The notes beneath the pieces were generated by a model, which was not told where the DNA came from, ran no database searches, and saw only the letters and a program-made list of their open reading frames with translations. Position numbers and translations under genes: made by a program. From contig CM033738.1 in NCBI GenBank assembly GCA_019671005.1, forward strand, positions 11,558,202 to 11,622,201: a stretch of 64,000 bases of DNA, given 5' to 3'. Of the stretch, positions 37,175-48,376 are shown in pieces. This DNA is from Hibiscus mutabilis. Lineage: Eukaryota; Streptophyta; Magnoliopsida; Malvales; Malvaceae. Every line of letters begins with the position of its first letter. The first letter of the stretch is position 1.

Positions 37175-37394
37175 CGGCTTATTTTTTTGTTGTGTTTGGC
37201 TTCTCAAACTAACTTTTTCACTCAAAAAATTCTAAAAGTAACCAAAAACACTCAACTTTTGAGTGTCAAAACCTTAGTTTATCCCCCAAACTAGTTTCTC
37301 AAACCTTGGTTTGCCAAAAGCTAATTTTTCTAGCTTTTGCTAACTTTAGTTTGACCTCAAACCTTGGTTTTCCACCACAACAAAAAACAAAGCC
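37175..37394. mobile_element. PIF/Harbinger-like MITE, 220 bp
   Basis: Left CGGCTTATTTTTTTGTTGTG and right complement GGCTTTGTTTTTTGTTGTGG form imperfect inverted repeats flanked by tta (37172-37174 and 37395-37397), the usual Harbinger target. A 3-bp duplication is weak evidence on its own. Confidence 0.45.
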
Positions 37395-37443
37395 TTAGTT
37401 ATGAGAGTATCTAACAAGAAGTTACCCAACGGTAACAGGGACC

Positions 37444-37647
37444 GAGATCTCTGCATTTTGATCAGAATCCTTTTTAAATTTAAATATTAATTAAATAATT
37501 TTTTATCTCTCTTAATTTTTAAATTTAAAAGTTTAATGGAATTTTGTCCCTCTCAATGTCTAATCTTTACTACGCCCGTCACAGTAACCACAAGAAAAAT
37601 GAGGACCGGACATTGGAGATCTCTGCATTTTGATCAGAATCCTTTTT
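37444..37647. repeat. Direct repeat of about 32 bp
   Basis: A 32-bp sequence starting 'gagatctctgcattttg' occurs at 37444-37475 and 37616-37647, separated by 140 bp. Either a local duplication or the scar of an insertion. Confidence 0.7.
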
Positions 37648-38104
37648 TTTTTCTCTTTTTCTACCATGAATATGCAAGTATGAGATGGATTTGGCACCCA
37701 TCAGTTACCTAGACACAAAAAGAAACTAAAACTAACCGAGAAGAAACGTTCAAAAGCAAAGGGTTGACACTGAAAAGCGAGCTTATTACAGAAGCTAAAA
37801 AATCATTTCAGAAAATATTACACCATGTGAATGAAACAAGTCGAGCAGTTTCTTATTTCAAAGGGAGTTCAAAACATGCCAAACGCCCATCCGTGTTGTT
37901 TCAAACATACCCTGACAACACTTGCAGCCTATCAGCCTACTCTGAGTGAGACAAATAACACAAACCAAACTCAGCAAGAATATTAGGGTGTTCTTGTTTT
38001 GTTTTATCCAACCAATATGCAAAAGGCAAGTGTGTGGTTTTACACAACAAATGCAGCAAAATTAGCAACATTAAACCAAAGAAAATACCTAATGAATCTC
38101 AAAT
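37648..38104 (-). other. 3' flank and probable 3' UTR of the OCTOPUS gene
   Basis: Non-coding. The short plus-strand frame at 37764-37949 shows no family resemblance. Confidence 0.4.
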
Positions 38105-40060
38105 TCAATACAACCTCAGTAAGCTCCTAGCAATTGAATGTGCATGGCTTGCCCTGCTTTTGCCTGACCCACATCTCCGGCTGCCCCTCATCGGCGTTAC
38201 ATAAAATCTTAACAGTCCGTTATCGATGTGATTGGGCGAATGCCTTGCACTCCTACTCCTTTCGAACACAAATTCGTCTCTCTTCTTCTTACGGTGCCCA
38301 TTTGACTCAACACAGCTCTTCCTTGCACCGAAACTGCTCAAACTCCTCCAGCTTACACTGCTATTGCTCCTCAAGATCTTCGGGTTAAAACCCCCTCTCA
38401 ACTCCGGCCAAGATTCCGAATTCGACCTCTCCACACCATTAGCTCTACTATACCTATCTTCATCCGCATCTTTGTTAACACTCCTCCTGTTAATAAACCC
38501 GAAAAAGTTCCAAGCTTTACTCCACCTCCGTGACTTCTTAGACGACCTTTTCAGATCCGCATTCCCGATCACGGACTCAAAAGTCTCGGAATAATCATCC
38601 CTCAAAGAATTTGAGTTAGAATCCCTATCGGGCACAACGAGTTTAGGTCCATTGAATGAATCAACACTTGCAGGGGAAACCTTTGCATTAGAAACCGATT
38701 TCATGTCATTCATCTCAGCTACGACAGCTGCAGCAGTCTTCCTAATAGAACTCGACTTATCTAGACTCTTTCTTCTCCTAGAAGAAGAATCAGAGTAATA
38801 ATCCCTTGTCTGAGATGACCCTCCAGGAAGGGATTCATCCTCGATAATCGAATTCATAACCGGCGGATCCTCGACGGCGATTTGAGTATCAGACCTCAGA
38901 ACATGATGAACCGGAGCATCTTCCACAACGGAAACCATTGTGGGCATTCTGGGAAATGTTCTGCCAATCAAATATCCATCCCAGGAGGCTCTCGGTTCAT
39001 CGAAAGAATACCTCGGATCATCGTACGACATCCTTGCTGCATCAAGAGAAAACCTTGGATCCGTGTCACAAGACCTTCTCCCGAACCCGTAATCCGCAAT
39101 CTCAGACTGGGTTTCTCTGTATTGCCTCCTAATCGGCTTCTTCACTGGCAATCTCTCCGATCCACCGTCATTTCTCCTCTTCTTAAGCTTTTGTTTTTGC
39201 CTCCATTTCTGCAATTTCTTGCTGAAAACTGAAGCGGCCGACCAGAAACTTCCGGCAATCTCCTTGAGATCTCTTCCGGAAGCCTTTTTTGTTTGCGAAT
39301 CAAGATCTATATGATCCTTCATAGGCTTCAGCCCCTCTTCTTGACAGAGTTCATCTTCGTATTCCTCCACAGTATCTTCCACTTTCTCTCCGATTAAACT
39401 CGCGGCAGCAACAGCCGCATTGGGTTGTTGTTGTTCTTCTTCTTCTTCTATGATCTCTCTGTCATCTGCCAGATTAGTTGCATTCTTAGTTTGGCTTTCT
39501 TCTTCGATTTCAAAAACAGGACCTTGAACGACACTTGAAGAAGAACCCAAATTCGGAGCTTCGGCCTCAACGATTTCAGAAGACCTTCCGTTTCCGGTTG
39601 CTTCTTTTTTATGTGGATTCCTCTCCGCGTCGTTATGAAAGAGTGACCAGAGCGTATTTCGAGCCCTAACGTCACAAGATTTCCTCTGAGGTTCAAAACC
39701 CCCTGAGAAACCCTCGTTCTTCGAGGCCGAGAAAGACTTGGTCCGTCTTAGCTCGGGAAAGAACCCGGGTCGGTTACCACCTCCACCGGAAGGCTTGAAA
39801 ATGGCTTTAAGTGCGGCGGTAGCGGCGGATGCAGTGGTGGCGATTGGAGGCTTCCGAGTAGAAGATGAAGCAGCGGCAGAAGAAGTAGAAGAAGAGTCAA
39901 GAACATGGAGACGTTCGCAGAGGCATAAAGGGCAAAAGCTAGTGAAACGCTCCTCGGGGTGGCGATGACAGGAAGTAGAAGGGCGGTGGGGCTGCGGTGG
40001 TTGAGGTTCCGGCGCCAATGCTGGGGGAGGAGGAGGATCCACGTTGAGATTCATAATCAA
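38105..40060 (-). CDS. OPS: OCTOPUS-family protein (DUF740/UPF0503), single exon, 651 aa
   Basis: Plant-specific polar membrane-associated protein. Arabidopsis OCTOPUS promotes protophloem differentiation and counteracts BIN2 in brassinosteroid signalling. What is seen: poly-proline and PQPPQPHR near the start; HPEERFTSFCPLCLCERL (cysteine cluster, about 33-50); PGFFPELRRTKSFSASKNE and RKSCDVRARNTLWSLF (about 98-142); an acidic run (IIEEEEEQQQ); KDHIDLDSQTKK and SFWSAASVFSKKLQKWRQKQ (about 248-290); ETQSEIADYGFGRRSCDTDP with repeated RFSLD/RYSFDEPRASWDG; DYYSDSSSRRRKSLDKSSS; and the C-terminal SIARSLLRLY. Length is close to OPS (about 685 aa) and the family is intronless. The second Met (codon 3) is an equally possible start and fits other family members better. 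OPS versus OPS-LIKE paralogue is not settled. Confidence 0.95.
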   Translation of the reverse strand: MIMNLNVDPPPPPALAPEPQPPQPHRPSTSCHRHPEERFTSFCPLCLCERLHVLDSSSTSSAAASSSTRKPPIATTASAATAALKAIFKPSGGGGNRPGFFPELRRTKSFSASKNEGFSGGFEPQRKSCDVRARNTLWSLFHNDAERNPHKKEATGNGRSSEIVEAEAPNLGSSSSVVQGPVFEIEEESQTKNATNLADDREIIEEEEEQQQPNAAVAAASLIGEKVEDTVEEYEDELCQEEGLKPMKDHIDLDSQTKKASGRDLKEIAGSFWSAASVFSKKLQKWRQKQKLKKRRNDGGSERLPVKKPIRRQYRETQSEIADYGFGRRSCDTDPRFSLDAARMSYDDPRYSFDEPRASWDGYLIGRTFPRMPTMVSVVEDAPVHHVLRSDTQIAVEDPPVMNSIIEDESLPGGSSQTRDYYSDSSSRRRKSLDKSSSIRKTAAAVVAEMNDMKSVSNAKVSPASVDSFNGPKLVVPDRDSNSNSLRDDYSETFESVIGNADLKRSSKKSRRWSKAWNFFGFINRRSVNKDADEDRYSRANGVERSNSESWPELRGGFNPKILRSNSSVSWRSLSSFGARKSCVESNGHRKKKRDEFVFERSRSARHSPNHIDNGLLRFYVTPMRGSRRCGSGKSRASHAHSIARSLLRLY

Positions 40061-40475
40061 TAGTAGTATGAAATGAGCCTTCTGCTCATATTATTAGCTT
40101 GAGAAAAGGGAAAAGGAAAAGGAAAATGTGAGAGAAAGATGGAAATTTGTTTATTTTCCAGGAATGAGCTGAAGCTGAGCGTGTGAAAACTGTTTGGTTC
40201 CAACGGACAGCGAGAGAAAAGAAAAGGAGAGAGAATGATAAAAAGAACAGTTGAAGGAAAATAAAAAGAAAATCTGGGCGTAGAATTTAGACTGGCCCAC
40301 GACAATACACTTCACACTTCAGGCACCAGCATGGCCTATGACTCTTGGAACCACAAAAAACAGTTTAATGTATTGTTAAAAAAAAGTGAAGCTGAGAGAA
40401 TTTGTTAAGTTTCGTAACTTATGTGAACTAAAAAAATTAATTACCAAAATGAAGTAAAAGTTATATTATCAATAT
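40061..40475 (-). promoter_or_regulatory. 5' UTR and promoter region of the OCTOPUS gene
   Basis: On the minus strand it is pyrimidine-rich (TTTCTCTC, CCTTTTCCC) just before the ATG, as in many plant leaders. No clear TATA box. A Mutator MITE sits directly upstream. Confidence 0.35.
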
Positions 40476-40484
40476 AACAAAAAT

Positions 40485-40882
40485 GGGTAAAGTACACAAA
40501 TCTCACTAAACTATCTTTAAAAATACAAAATAGTTATAATGGTCATTAAACTTTAATTTTTATTACAAAATGTTCATTGAACTGTTAACTGTCATTAATT
40601 GAGAGACGTAATAGTTACAAAAATTTGTATAATAATATATTTAATCCTCAGTATTTACACATTCAGTCAATTTAGACATCAATAACGAGGGTTAAATATG
40701 TCAATATGGAGGATTAAATGTTATATTATTCAAATTTCTGTAACTGCCACGTCACCCAATTAACGGCTTAATGACTATTTTGTAACAAAAACTAAAGTTT
40801 AATCTCATTATGTAATATTTGAAAGTTTGATGACCATTTTATATTTTAGAGATAATTTAGTGATCATTTGTGTACTTTACCC
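40485..40882. mobile_element. Mutator-type MITE, 398 bp
   Basis: Starts GGGTAAAGTACACAAA and ends in the complement (TTTGTGTACTTTACCC). Long inverted arms; 8-of-9 duplication aacaaaaat / aataaaaat at 40476-40484 and 40883-40891. Same family as 3526-3971, lying about 425 bp upstream of the OCTOPUS start codon. Confidence 0.85.
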
Positions 40883-40891
40883 AATAAAAAT

Positions 40892-41479
40892 TAACGTGTG
40901 AGCGACTACTATGTAATAAATCGATAAAATAAATGGTCAAAATGTAACATTTGAGAGTTGAGACCAAATGCATGGCATAGGAAAACTCATTGACCTCATG
41001 CTCGTGTTCTTAATGGTGAATATTTAATTGAGTCGAGTAAAAATATTAGTTAGTCAAGTTTGCAAGTTTTATTTTATCATTTGAATTTTATTTGAAATTT
41101 TTCGAATCGAGTTGTTCAAATGTAATTGTTAATATTTATAATATTATGATCCTGATTAATTTCAATTTAAACTACTTTCTATAATCACATGTGATATATA
41201 TATTAACAAATGTGTGTAAGATTTGTAATGTAATTTAATAAATCAAAGAACATCTAAAAGGAAAATATTTTGAGGACAAAACCTTATTTATGGGAGTATA
41301 AAAGAGTCAAGAAATTAATAGAAAAAAATAATTTGCAAATAGTTATAGGCAGTGTACTAAATTGAATAAAATACAAAGTTGAAAATTAAACTGTAAAAAG
41401 ATAAAAAAACAATGTTCCCAATAATGGAATTGAAGTTATACAGATATTTTGAGTTATTCTACTTCTATTTAATCATTCA
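40892..41479. other. AT-rich intergenic DNA
   Basis: Nothing recognised. Confidence 0.4.
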
Positions 41480-41488
41480 AGCTTTATT

Positions 41489-41809
41489 GGCTTAAAGGCT
41501 ACTTTTGCCCAATAATAGTCTTAATTTATCGATTTCGCTCTTATAGTATTTTCGCATCAATTTGACTCCTGAAGTAGTCGAATTGCATTATTGTTTGCTC
41601 CTTGACTGACACTCTAACCCTAATTTTTAAATCCTAAACCCTAATCAAAAATTTTATTAATCTAAGGTGATTATGAAACATAAAAGTATTCTTAAACCCT
41701 AAACAGTGATGCAATTTAACTACTTCAAGGACTAAATTGATGCGAAAATATTATAGGGGCGAAATCGATAAATTGAAACTACTACAATGGCAAAAGTAGC
41801 CCTTAAGCC
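41489..41809. mobile_element. Fold-back MITE with telomere-like centre, 321 bp
   Basis: Ends GGCTTAAAGGCTACTTTTGC / GGCTTAAGGGCTACTTTTGC (other strand) and complementary arms of about 110 bp. The flanks agTTTATT-like (agctttatt / aactttact) match 7 of 9. The centre contains CCCTAAA-type heptamers. Confidence 0.65.
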
Positions 41810-42906
41810 AACTTTACTTGAATAATTTTCGATATGAGTGAAGCTTATAAAATTTGAGTCGAATAAAATTTATAAAATTCAATTCAAATAAAAAAATTAA
41901 TTTCTCAAGTCGATTCAAGTTTTGTTTATCTTTATCTGCTCGGGGACTTGGTCTTCAGTGCAATCAATTCTTCTTCAAAAGGAAACTTTTATTATTTTCA
42001 TTTCATAAAATCTGTTTTTCTTTCAATATACCAAAATGCCACATTTTATTATTGATCCTTCCATTATGTTCAATTTTTTAATTTAATCCTTGCATTTTAA
42101 CTTGACATAATTTGATACATATACTTTTACAATATCTTTAGTTCATCCAAATTAAAAAGTGTTGACCTAGATTTTTCTTAAAATTAAGTATATTAGAGGT
42201 ATCAAAACTAGAATTTGACCTGCCAAAATCTATCCAGCATTTTTATGTTTTAAGTGAAGACAAATTACTTGTATGTTTCTCGGTGTATAATCAGAGACAG
42301 ATGATAATGGAAGTCCGAGGGAGCCTCGACACCCTAAGATTTGAGGAAATTTTTTGTAAGTCCTTTAATTTCTTAAAAAATAATTTGACCCCACAATTTT
42401 TTTAAAAAGCTCGCCTTAATTCCTTTTAATTTCTTAAAATTTTAGTTAGTGCCTACATTTTTAAAAAAAAAAATCATCAAATTCTTTAAAAAATTTAATC
42501 AGACCATCTAAAATTTAGTGTCAAGATCTGCTACATGTATTGTTTAGAAAGTACGTATAGCCGGAATAGGTCAAGACGTGTACTAATAAATGTAATTAGA
42601 AAGAGTATATAAATAATTAATTAGTATTAAGAAGAGATGGGGTGGCACACGTGTATAAGTACAAATCACGTAGGTCTGCGTGCACCGTATCGTATCAGAG
42701 ACGTTAAATTTGTAAATAGAGATTAGATTGATTTGGTAGTGCTTGGAGTACACGCTGGGGCCCAATAGAGGTTGTTATCGTAGGGCCAGTCTACCCTAAG
42801 CCTTTTGATTTGACGAACTCACCATCGGATAGATGATCTGATTGAAAGCTGTAGTTTGAATATTCTCACGTGTGCTCAACAATAATAAGAGGAATCTCCC
42901 TTGCCA
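41810..42906. other. AT-rich intergenic DNA
   Basis: Bases 42295-42530 begin like a hAT end (CAGAGACAGATGATAATGG), but no matching right tip was identified. No genes. Confidence 0.35.
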
Positions 42907-43345
42907 AATTTCTTAGGCGTAAATCACAAATAAATACCTAAATTATACTAATTTTTTTGTTTAGGTACTTAAAATATTTTGGTCAAAATAAGCATTTAAA
43001 ATATATTTTTAGTTAAAATGAGTAAGTAAAATATTTTTTTATTAAAGTAGATACTTAAAGTATAATTTTCCTCAAAATATGTACTTAATATATTTTTTAG
43101 TCAAAGTCACATGCATGGTGGTTCTAGACATGTTCAACAAGTACGACTGCACAAGACTCTCGAAAAAATAGGGTTTTGAAATGAGTTCTCTAGTATATGT
43201 ATATATATATATATATGTATGTATATACAACAATTCTCTAAAACAAATCTTAATCCAAAGCATTAATCGTGGCTATGGGTAGTTCAATTTCATTACTTTT
43301 TGAAACAGCTAGATTAAAAGTAGAATATGATAATTTTTTTGAACA

Positions 43346-43463
43346 ATTCTTACCTAAGGGGAGGGGAAAGGGGAAATTTACTCCTACCGGGTCTAAAACT
43401 CACAACCTAGGGGAGAGGAGGTGTCAACTGAGAGCTTTGACCACTTGCTCTAGAGGTTGTTGA
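43346..43463 (-). mobile_element. tRNA-derived SINE, copy 1
   Basis: The minus strand reads AGAGCAAGTGGTCAAAGCTC (A-box region), then GTTGTGAGTTTTAGACCCGG (B-box region) and a CCCCTTTCCCCTCCCC tract ending TTAGGTAAG. It matches 53609-53786 and 59534-59677 in order. Confidence 0.6.
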
Positions 43464-43480
43464 CTGCTCAAGTCATATGA

Positions 43481-43975
43481 GTGTTTTTGTCTTATTGTTT
43501 CATTCTGATAAATTATATTTACTGGATGGCATTAATCTCAAATCTAATTGTAATAATTTTGAAAATGCTTTTAGAAAATGTGAGTTGTCTGATGTTGATG
43601 AAAATGAGCTATTTGTTTGAGATAAAATTACTTAGGAAGCTTTTATCCAAGGAAAGATATGGGCAATGCATTTATTAAAGTTTTTAAAATGTTTTAATTT
43701 TTATCCAAATGCGAAAATTGCATATAGTCTTATTAACTATTCATATTATTGTCGTTTTTGCACAATGAAGCTTTTCAAAATTAAAGTTTGTGAAGTCAAA
43801 CTTACGAACAACTATGTTGCAAAAAAGGCTAAAGGACTTGCTTTGACGGTATTCGAGAGTGATCTTTTGGAAGAAGTCGATATTAAAAACGTTGTAGATG
43901 GTTTTGCTTCGAAGTATGCAAGAAGAACAACACTTTTAAGTGAAAATATTAGATTTTTAGATTTTTCTAAATGAT
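43481..43975 (+). pseudogene. Decayed hAT transposase C-terminus (zinc-finger MYM/hAT dimerisation type)
   Basis: In shifting plus-strand frames one reads FEIKLLRKLLSKE, then FYPNAKIAYSLI, then KGLALTVFESDLLEEVDIKN followed by VVDGFASKYARR. This is the order and wording of the hAT dimerisation region of plant TTF/MYM-type transposases (FPNAxIAYRxL...ASAERSFSKLK...RLxxLAxxSIE...LLExxDYxxLIxxFA). Several frameshifts and stops separate the parts. Confidence 0.7.
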
Positions 43976-44332
43976 TTTTATGTAGCTCAAAAGAGTAATC
44001 TAACATTTTTTATCAAGAAAACTTTATTTGAAAAAAACATATTTATATATCTTTTATATTATAAATTAAGAGCTTCATTTTAATAAATTACACATTATCC
44101 ATTAAATCTTTGAACCGCCCCTAGTCACATGTCAACTTTATGAATCTAGATGAAATAATATATATACTTTAAGTACCTATTTTGACCAAAAAATATATAC
44201 TTTAGGTACATATTTTGACCAAGAAATACTCTAAGTACCTATTTTGACCAAAAATACTTTCGGTACCTAAATAAAAAGTTGGTATACTTTAAGTAATCGG
44301 TAGTATAAGCCAATTTCTTATTGGCCCTGTTT

Positions 44333-44982
44333 GACAATTAGAGGATAGCTGATAGATGATTAAATTAGCTGATAGCTTATTGCATTAGCTGATTTGACTA
44401 ACGGATTGTATTAGTTAATTGTATAAAAGTGTTTGGTAAAATTAACTGATAGCTGATACTTGTTTGATTATTTAAACAACCAAATGACATATAAAGACAT
44501 GATTATATTCAATTCTTATTTTATTAATTTGATTATGAAAAAAAATTAATATAATATTACTAAGCATATTTGAAGGATCTATATATTAATTTATTATTCA
44601 TATAATTATTTTAATATAATTTAATTAATTATTAAATTTAAATACAAATATAAATGTGTGAGAATAAAAAGAAAAAATAAAAAGTATTAGTTTACATATG
44701 TCACCGTGTTAATATGTGAGGGTGAAGAATTAAAATAGAAAATGTTAAAATTTGGGTTATTTGGAGATTTTTTATAATTATTAAGGGTAGAATGGTCTTT
44801 ATGACTCTTATGTCAAAACATATAATTTCAAAAAGCTCCTATTGCAGCATTTTCAAAATTAGAGGTTTCACCCCAATCCGTTATTCACCAAACATCCAAA
44901 TTAGCAGATTTGACCGGTCAAACCTCTGATATTAGCTCAAACCTCTAATTTTGGCTCAAACTGTTATTTATCAAACAATGCC
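44333..44982. mobile_element. Candidate DNA-transposon with GGCCCTGTTTGACA ends
   Basis: Left GGCCCTGTTTGACA and right complement GGCATTGTTTGATAAA are similar, and the sequences just inside (TTAGAGG..., TTTGAGC/TAGAGGT...) recur in both orientations. No convincing TSD, so class (hAT or Harbinger) is open. Confidence 0.4.
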
Positions 44983-44998
44983 GATATATTTTTCTTAT

Positions 44999-46742
44999 GG
45001 TAAAGTATACAAATGATCATTAAACTATCCTAAAAATATAAAATAATCACAAAACTTTCAAAAGTTATAAGAGTAAACTACACTGGTAGTCACTGAACTT
45101 TTAGGGCACTTTCTATATGTTACCGAACTTTTAAAACTTTCATTACAGTCACTCAACTTTTAATTCGCTTTCATTACGGTCACTCAACTTTTAATTCACT
45201 TTCATTACGGTCAGTACCGTCAACTACCGTTAAAAAAGCTAACGTGACATGTTAAATTTAAGGGTTAACTACACTGGTAGTCACTGAACTTTTAGAGCAC
45301 TTTCAATATGGTCACTAAACTTTTAAAACTTTTATTACAATCACTTAACTTTTAATTTGTTTTCATTACAGATAAAAAAAGCTGATGTGACACATTAAGT
45401 TTAAAAATAAACATTTTCCCACACTATTTTCTCTCCCCCTCTTATTTTTTCATTTTTCTTTCATCCAAACATGTTTATCTTTCTTTTTCATATTCCTCTT
45501 CCTTCTCTCTTTCTCCTCTGTAATCTTATAGCTTCTGTTGGGTGAAATTGTCCTACTACCTGCAACATTAAGAATTCTCTCAAGGCTATAGCTATCCTAG
45601 AGTTTTTTTTTTTTTTGGAATGTAACAATCACTTAACCTAATTTTAGAGTTACCAAAAAAATTCAATCCCGCCTTTAGAGTATACAAGTTGCTCAGATTT
45701 TTTTATTTTTTTTCAGAGTATACTTGTTCAAAAAATATTCTAACAAGACATGAAAATATGGTCATCTAAGATCCTCCCAATGCATTAAAAAAAGTGACAT
45801 GCCAATATTATATATACTCATATCTAATTTCACTCTCCAATTTTAAGTACCTTAACCACAATGATAGTAGCATAACAAATAATCTTTATTTTTGCATCAT
45901 TTTCCCCAATACTTTAGGATAGCTATAGCCTTGAGAGATTTCTTAATGGTGCAGGTAGTAGGACAATTTCACCCCATAGAGACTATAAGATTACAGAGGA
46001 GAAATGAAAGAGGAAGAGGAGGAAGAAAAAGATAGACATGTTTGGATGAAAGGAAAACGAAATTAAATAAGAGGGGGAGAAAATAGTGTGGGAAAACGTT
46101 TATTTTTAAACTTAACACGCCACATCAACTTTTTTTAATGGTAATGAAAGCGAATTAAAAATTGAGTGATTATAACGAAAGTTTTAAAAGTTCAATTTAT
46201 GTTGATCTGTTTTAGTATTATTATTATTAATTAATTAACAAGGATTTGCAGGACCCGCTGCTTCGTGCAGTGCAGGTTTGTTTCTTTGTTTTATACCGTC
46301 TTTCAATTTGTTTTCTTTCAATAAAGATGGAATTTGGTGAATTTAGATGAAACTCAATGTTTCATATCCCCACTACTACATGTTTATATGTTTATGTATG
46401 TATATGCATCTATTGTTTCTCCCATTATTTTTAATAACTTAAAAATAGAATTAAATTAAAACAATGTTTAAATAATGAGAACTAAATTTAATGAATTTTT
46501 TGAATTAGGACGAAATTAATTGAATGTATAAATAGAAAGAGTTAAATATGTTATTATACAAATTTTTGTAACTGTCACATCACTCATTTAACAACAGTTA
46601 ACGGCTTAGTGACTATTTTGTAATAATTTTTTTTTTCAAAACAAAAATTAAAAGTTTAGTGCCTATATGTAACTTTTGAAATTGAAGATGACCATTTTAT
46701 ATCTGTTGGTATAATTTAGTGACCAATTATGTATTTTACCCC
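44999..46742. mobile_element. Mutator-type MITE interrupted by another fold-back element
   Basis: Outer tips GGTAAAGTATACAAATGATC and (other strand) GGGGTAAAATACATAATTGG belong to the 3526/40485 family. A perfect 9-bp duplication ttttcttat is at 44990-44998 and 46743-46751. Between them sits a different element (next entry) that split the original. Confidence 0.8.
45071..46198. mobile_element. Nested fold-back element with tandem left terminus
   Basis: The terminus '(g)gttaactacactggtagtc' occurs at 45071 and again at 45262, so the left arm is partly duplicated in tandem. The arm at 45277-45610 is complementary to 45905-46198 over about 290-330 bp (shared 'cccacactattttctc', 'ggtgaaattgtcctactacc', 'ctcaaggctatagctatcct'). 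The right tip is missing about 50 bp. Confidence 0.65.
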
Positions 46743-46751
46743 TTTTCTTAT

Positions 46752-47915
46752 GTATTTACAATTAAAACAAGGCACAAATCTTGACCATTTGACAACGGCA
46801 AATTTTAGAGATAAAGTTGATTAAACCCGAATTTTATAGGATAGGCAATATATTTTTTTACTGAGACTATCTATTGAATTCAACCAGAACTATATTTTAT
46901 AATGCCTATAGGCTAAACCTATTGATATCATTGAACCCTTAAACGTGGTTATTGTGTTCATAAGTGCACTTTAATATATGAGTGTAAATGAATCCAACTT
47001 GAATGCAAAACAAATCATGTTTATGTGTGTTTGTTTTTTTTATTTATTTTACTTTTGTTTGTATTTGATTTATGTTCGTTAAAAAAATTAAAATTTTGTC
47101 GATGTTTGTTTATTTAAAAATCATGTGTGCCATTGTTCGTTCGTTAAGCGTTTGCGAATATATTCGCTTAATGTTTGTGGACAAGGATGGATCTAGGATC
47201 AAATATTGAGGGGGCAAAGATCTATTAAACCTTTAAGTCAAATTGGGAGGGACAAAAACCTTATTTTACTACTATTTAAACTAAAAGAGACATCAAATGT
47301 AATTATAACAAAAAAATTGTGAGCGACTCATATTAAACATGGATGCGTCCCTGTATGTGAACATATTAAATGAATATATTCATGAACACTGAATAAATAT
47401 TCACGAGCATTAAACAAACATATTCACAAACGAGCTCATAAACATATAATTCAACATATTTATGAGCACTTACAAATTTATTCATGAATTTTTTATTTTT
47501 TAACATAAAACTTTATTCATGAGTAATGAAATATAATTTATTGTAATTTTCTTTTATTTATTCAATAAAATTAGTTGGTAGTATTATTATTTGAAAAGAA
47601 GTGGTATATAATGTCAATATAGCATGGAATGTTAAGAGAATATATAGAGACAGGAAGATTGCCTGAACCCGCCGCTGAGTCACGAGACAGCTTGCCTGAA
47701 CCCGCCACCGCCGGCAGCTCAAGGCTAAGATACAAATTAGGCCACGTGTACCTCTTTTGGGTCCATCAAACCTCCTTTCGGTTGCTTGGCTTTCACATGT
47801 GACATGCCCATCAACAGTAACACGATAATAAGTTATCAATGCCACCAATTGTACAACGTTAACCGATACACATTTACTTTTTGAAGAAAAATAAAACAGC
47901 CAATGTTATAACCAA
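46752..47915. other. AT-rich intergenic DNA with one small MITE
   Basis: Apart from 47182-47353, nothing recognised. The frame at 47558-47848 is not supported. Confidence 0.35.
47182..47353. mobile_element. Short hAT MITE, 172 bp
   Basis: Ends CAAGGATGGATC and CAGGGACGCATC (other strand), with a 6-of-8 flanking match tttgtgga / tatgtgaa. Confidence 0.5.
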
Positions 47916-47924
47916 TAAATTTAA

Positions 47925-48367
47925 GAATAACTACATATTTAGTACCCATCCATTCCCGTGTTATTATTTTAATACCCCATCTATTTTTTTGACAAAATGG
48001 TACTTAACGTTACGTTTTATTTTTATTTTGATACCCCGCCGTTTAAAGTTTAACGAAAGACTGTCTAGGAGAGATAAAATTATACGTGGCAAGCTTCCAT
48101 GTCGACTAAAATCATAAAAAAACACGTGGCATGCTGACTAGGAGAGATGAAATAATGTGGCAACTTGCCACATGTGATTTTCTCTCTCCTTGTCAGGATG
48201 CCACGTGTGATTTTCTCTCTCCTAATTAGCACGCTGTTAATTTTTTAACGGTGGGTACCAAAATAGAAACAAAACATAACGTTAGGTACTTTATTTGTCA
48301 AAAAAATAGGTGAAGTACTAAAACAGTAATAGGGGAATAGGTGGGGTACTATATATGTAGTTATCCC
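47925..48367. mobile_element. Fold-back Mutator-type MITE, 443 bp
   Basis: Left GAATAACTACATATTTAGTA and right complement GGGATAACTACATATATAGT. The arms are complementary with internal 'ccacgtgtgattttctctct' repeats; 8-of-9 duplication taaatttaa / taaattaaa at 47916-47924 and 48368-48376. Confidence 0.75.
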
Positions 48368-48376
48368 TAAATTAAA

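Larger units (their letters stand above)
42916..44311. mobile_element. Mutator-like element carrying a hAT transposase relic, 1,396 bp
   Basis: A perfect 9-bp duplication aatttctta stands at 42907-42915 and 44312-44320. The ends GGCGTAAATCAC and GGCTTATACTAC (other strand) lead into inverted arms of about 200 bp. Each arm is built of several 30-bp units around 'ggtacttaaagtat' and 'tttggtcaaaat'. The centre contains a SINE relic (43346-43463) and the decayed C-terminus of a hAT transposase (43481-43975). Confidence 0.8.

Noticed and set aside
38134..39968. Plus-strand open frames within the OCTOPUS gene
   Set aside because: They are shadows of the minus-strand coding sequence; only the minus frame matches a protein family from end to end.
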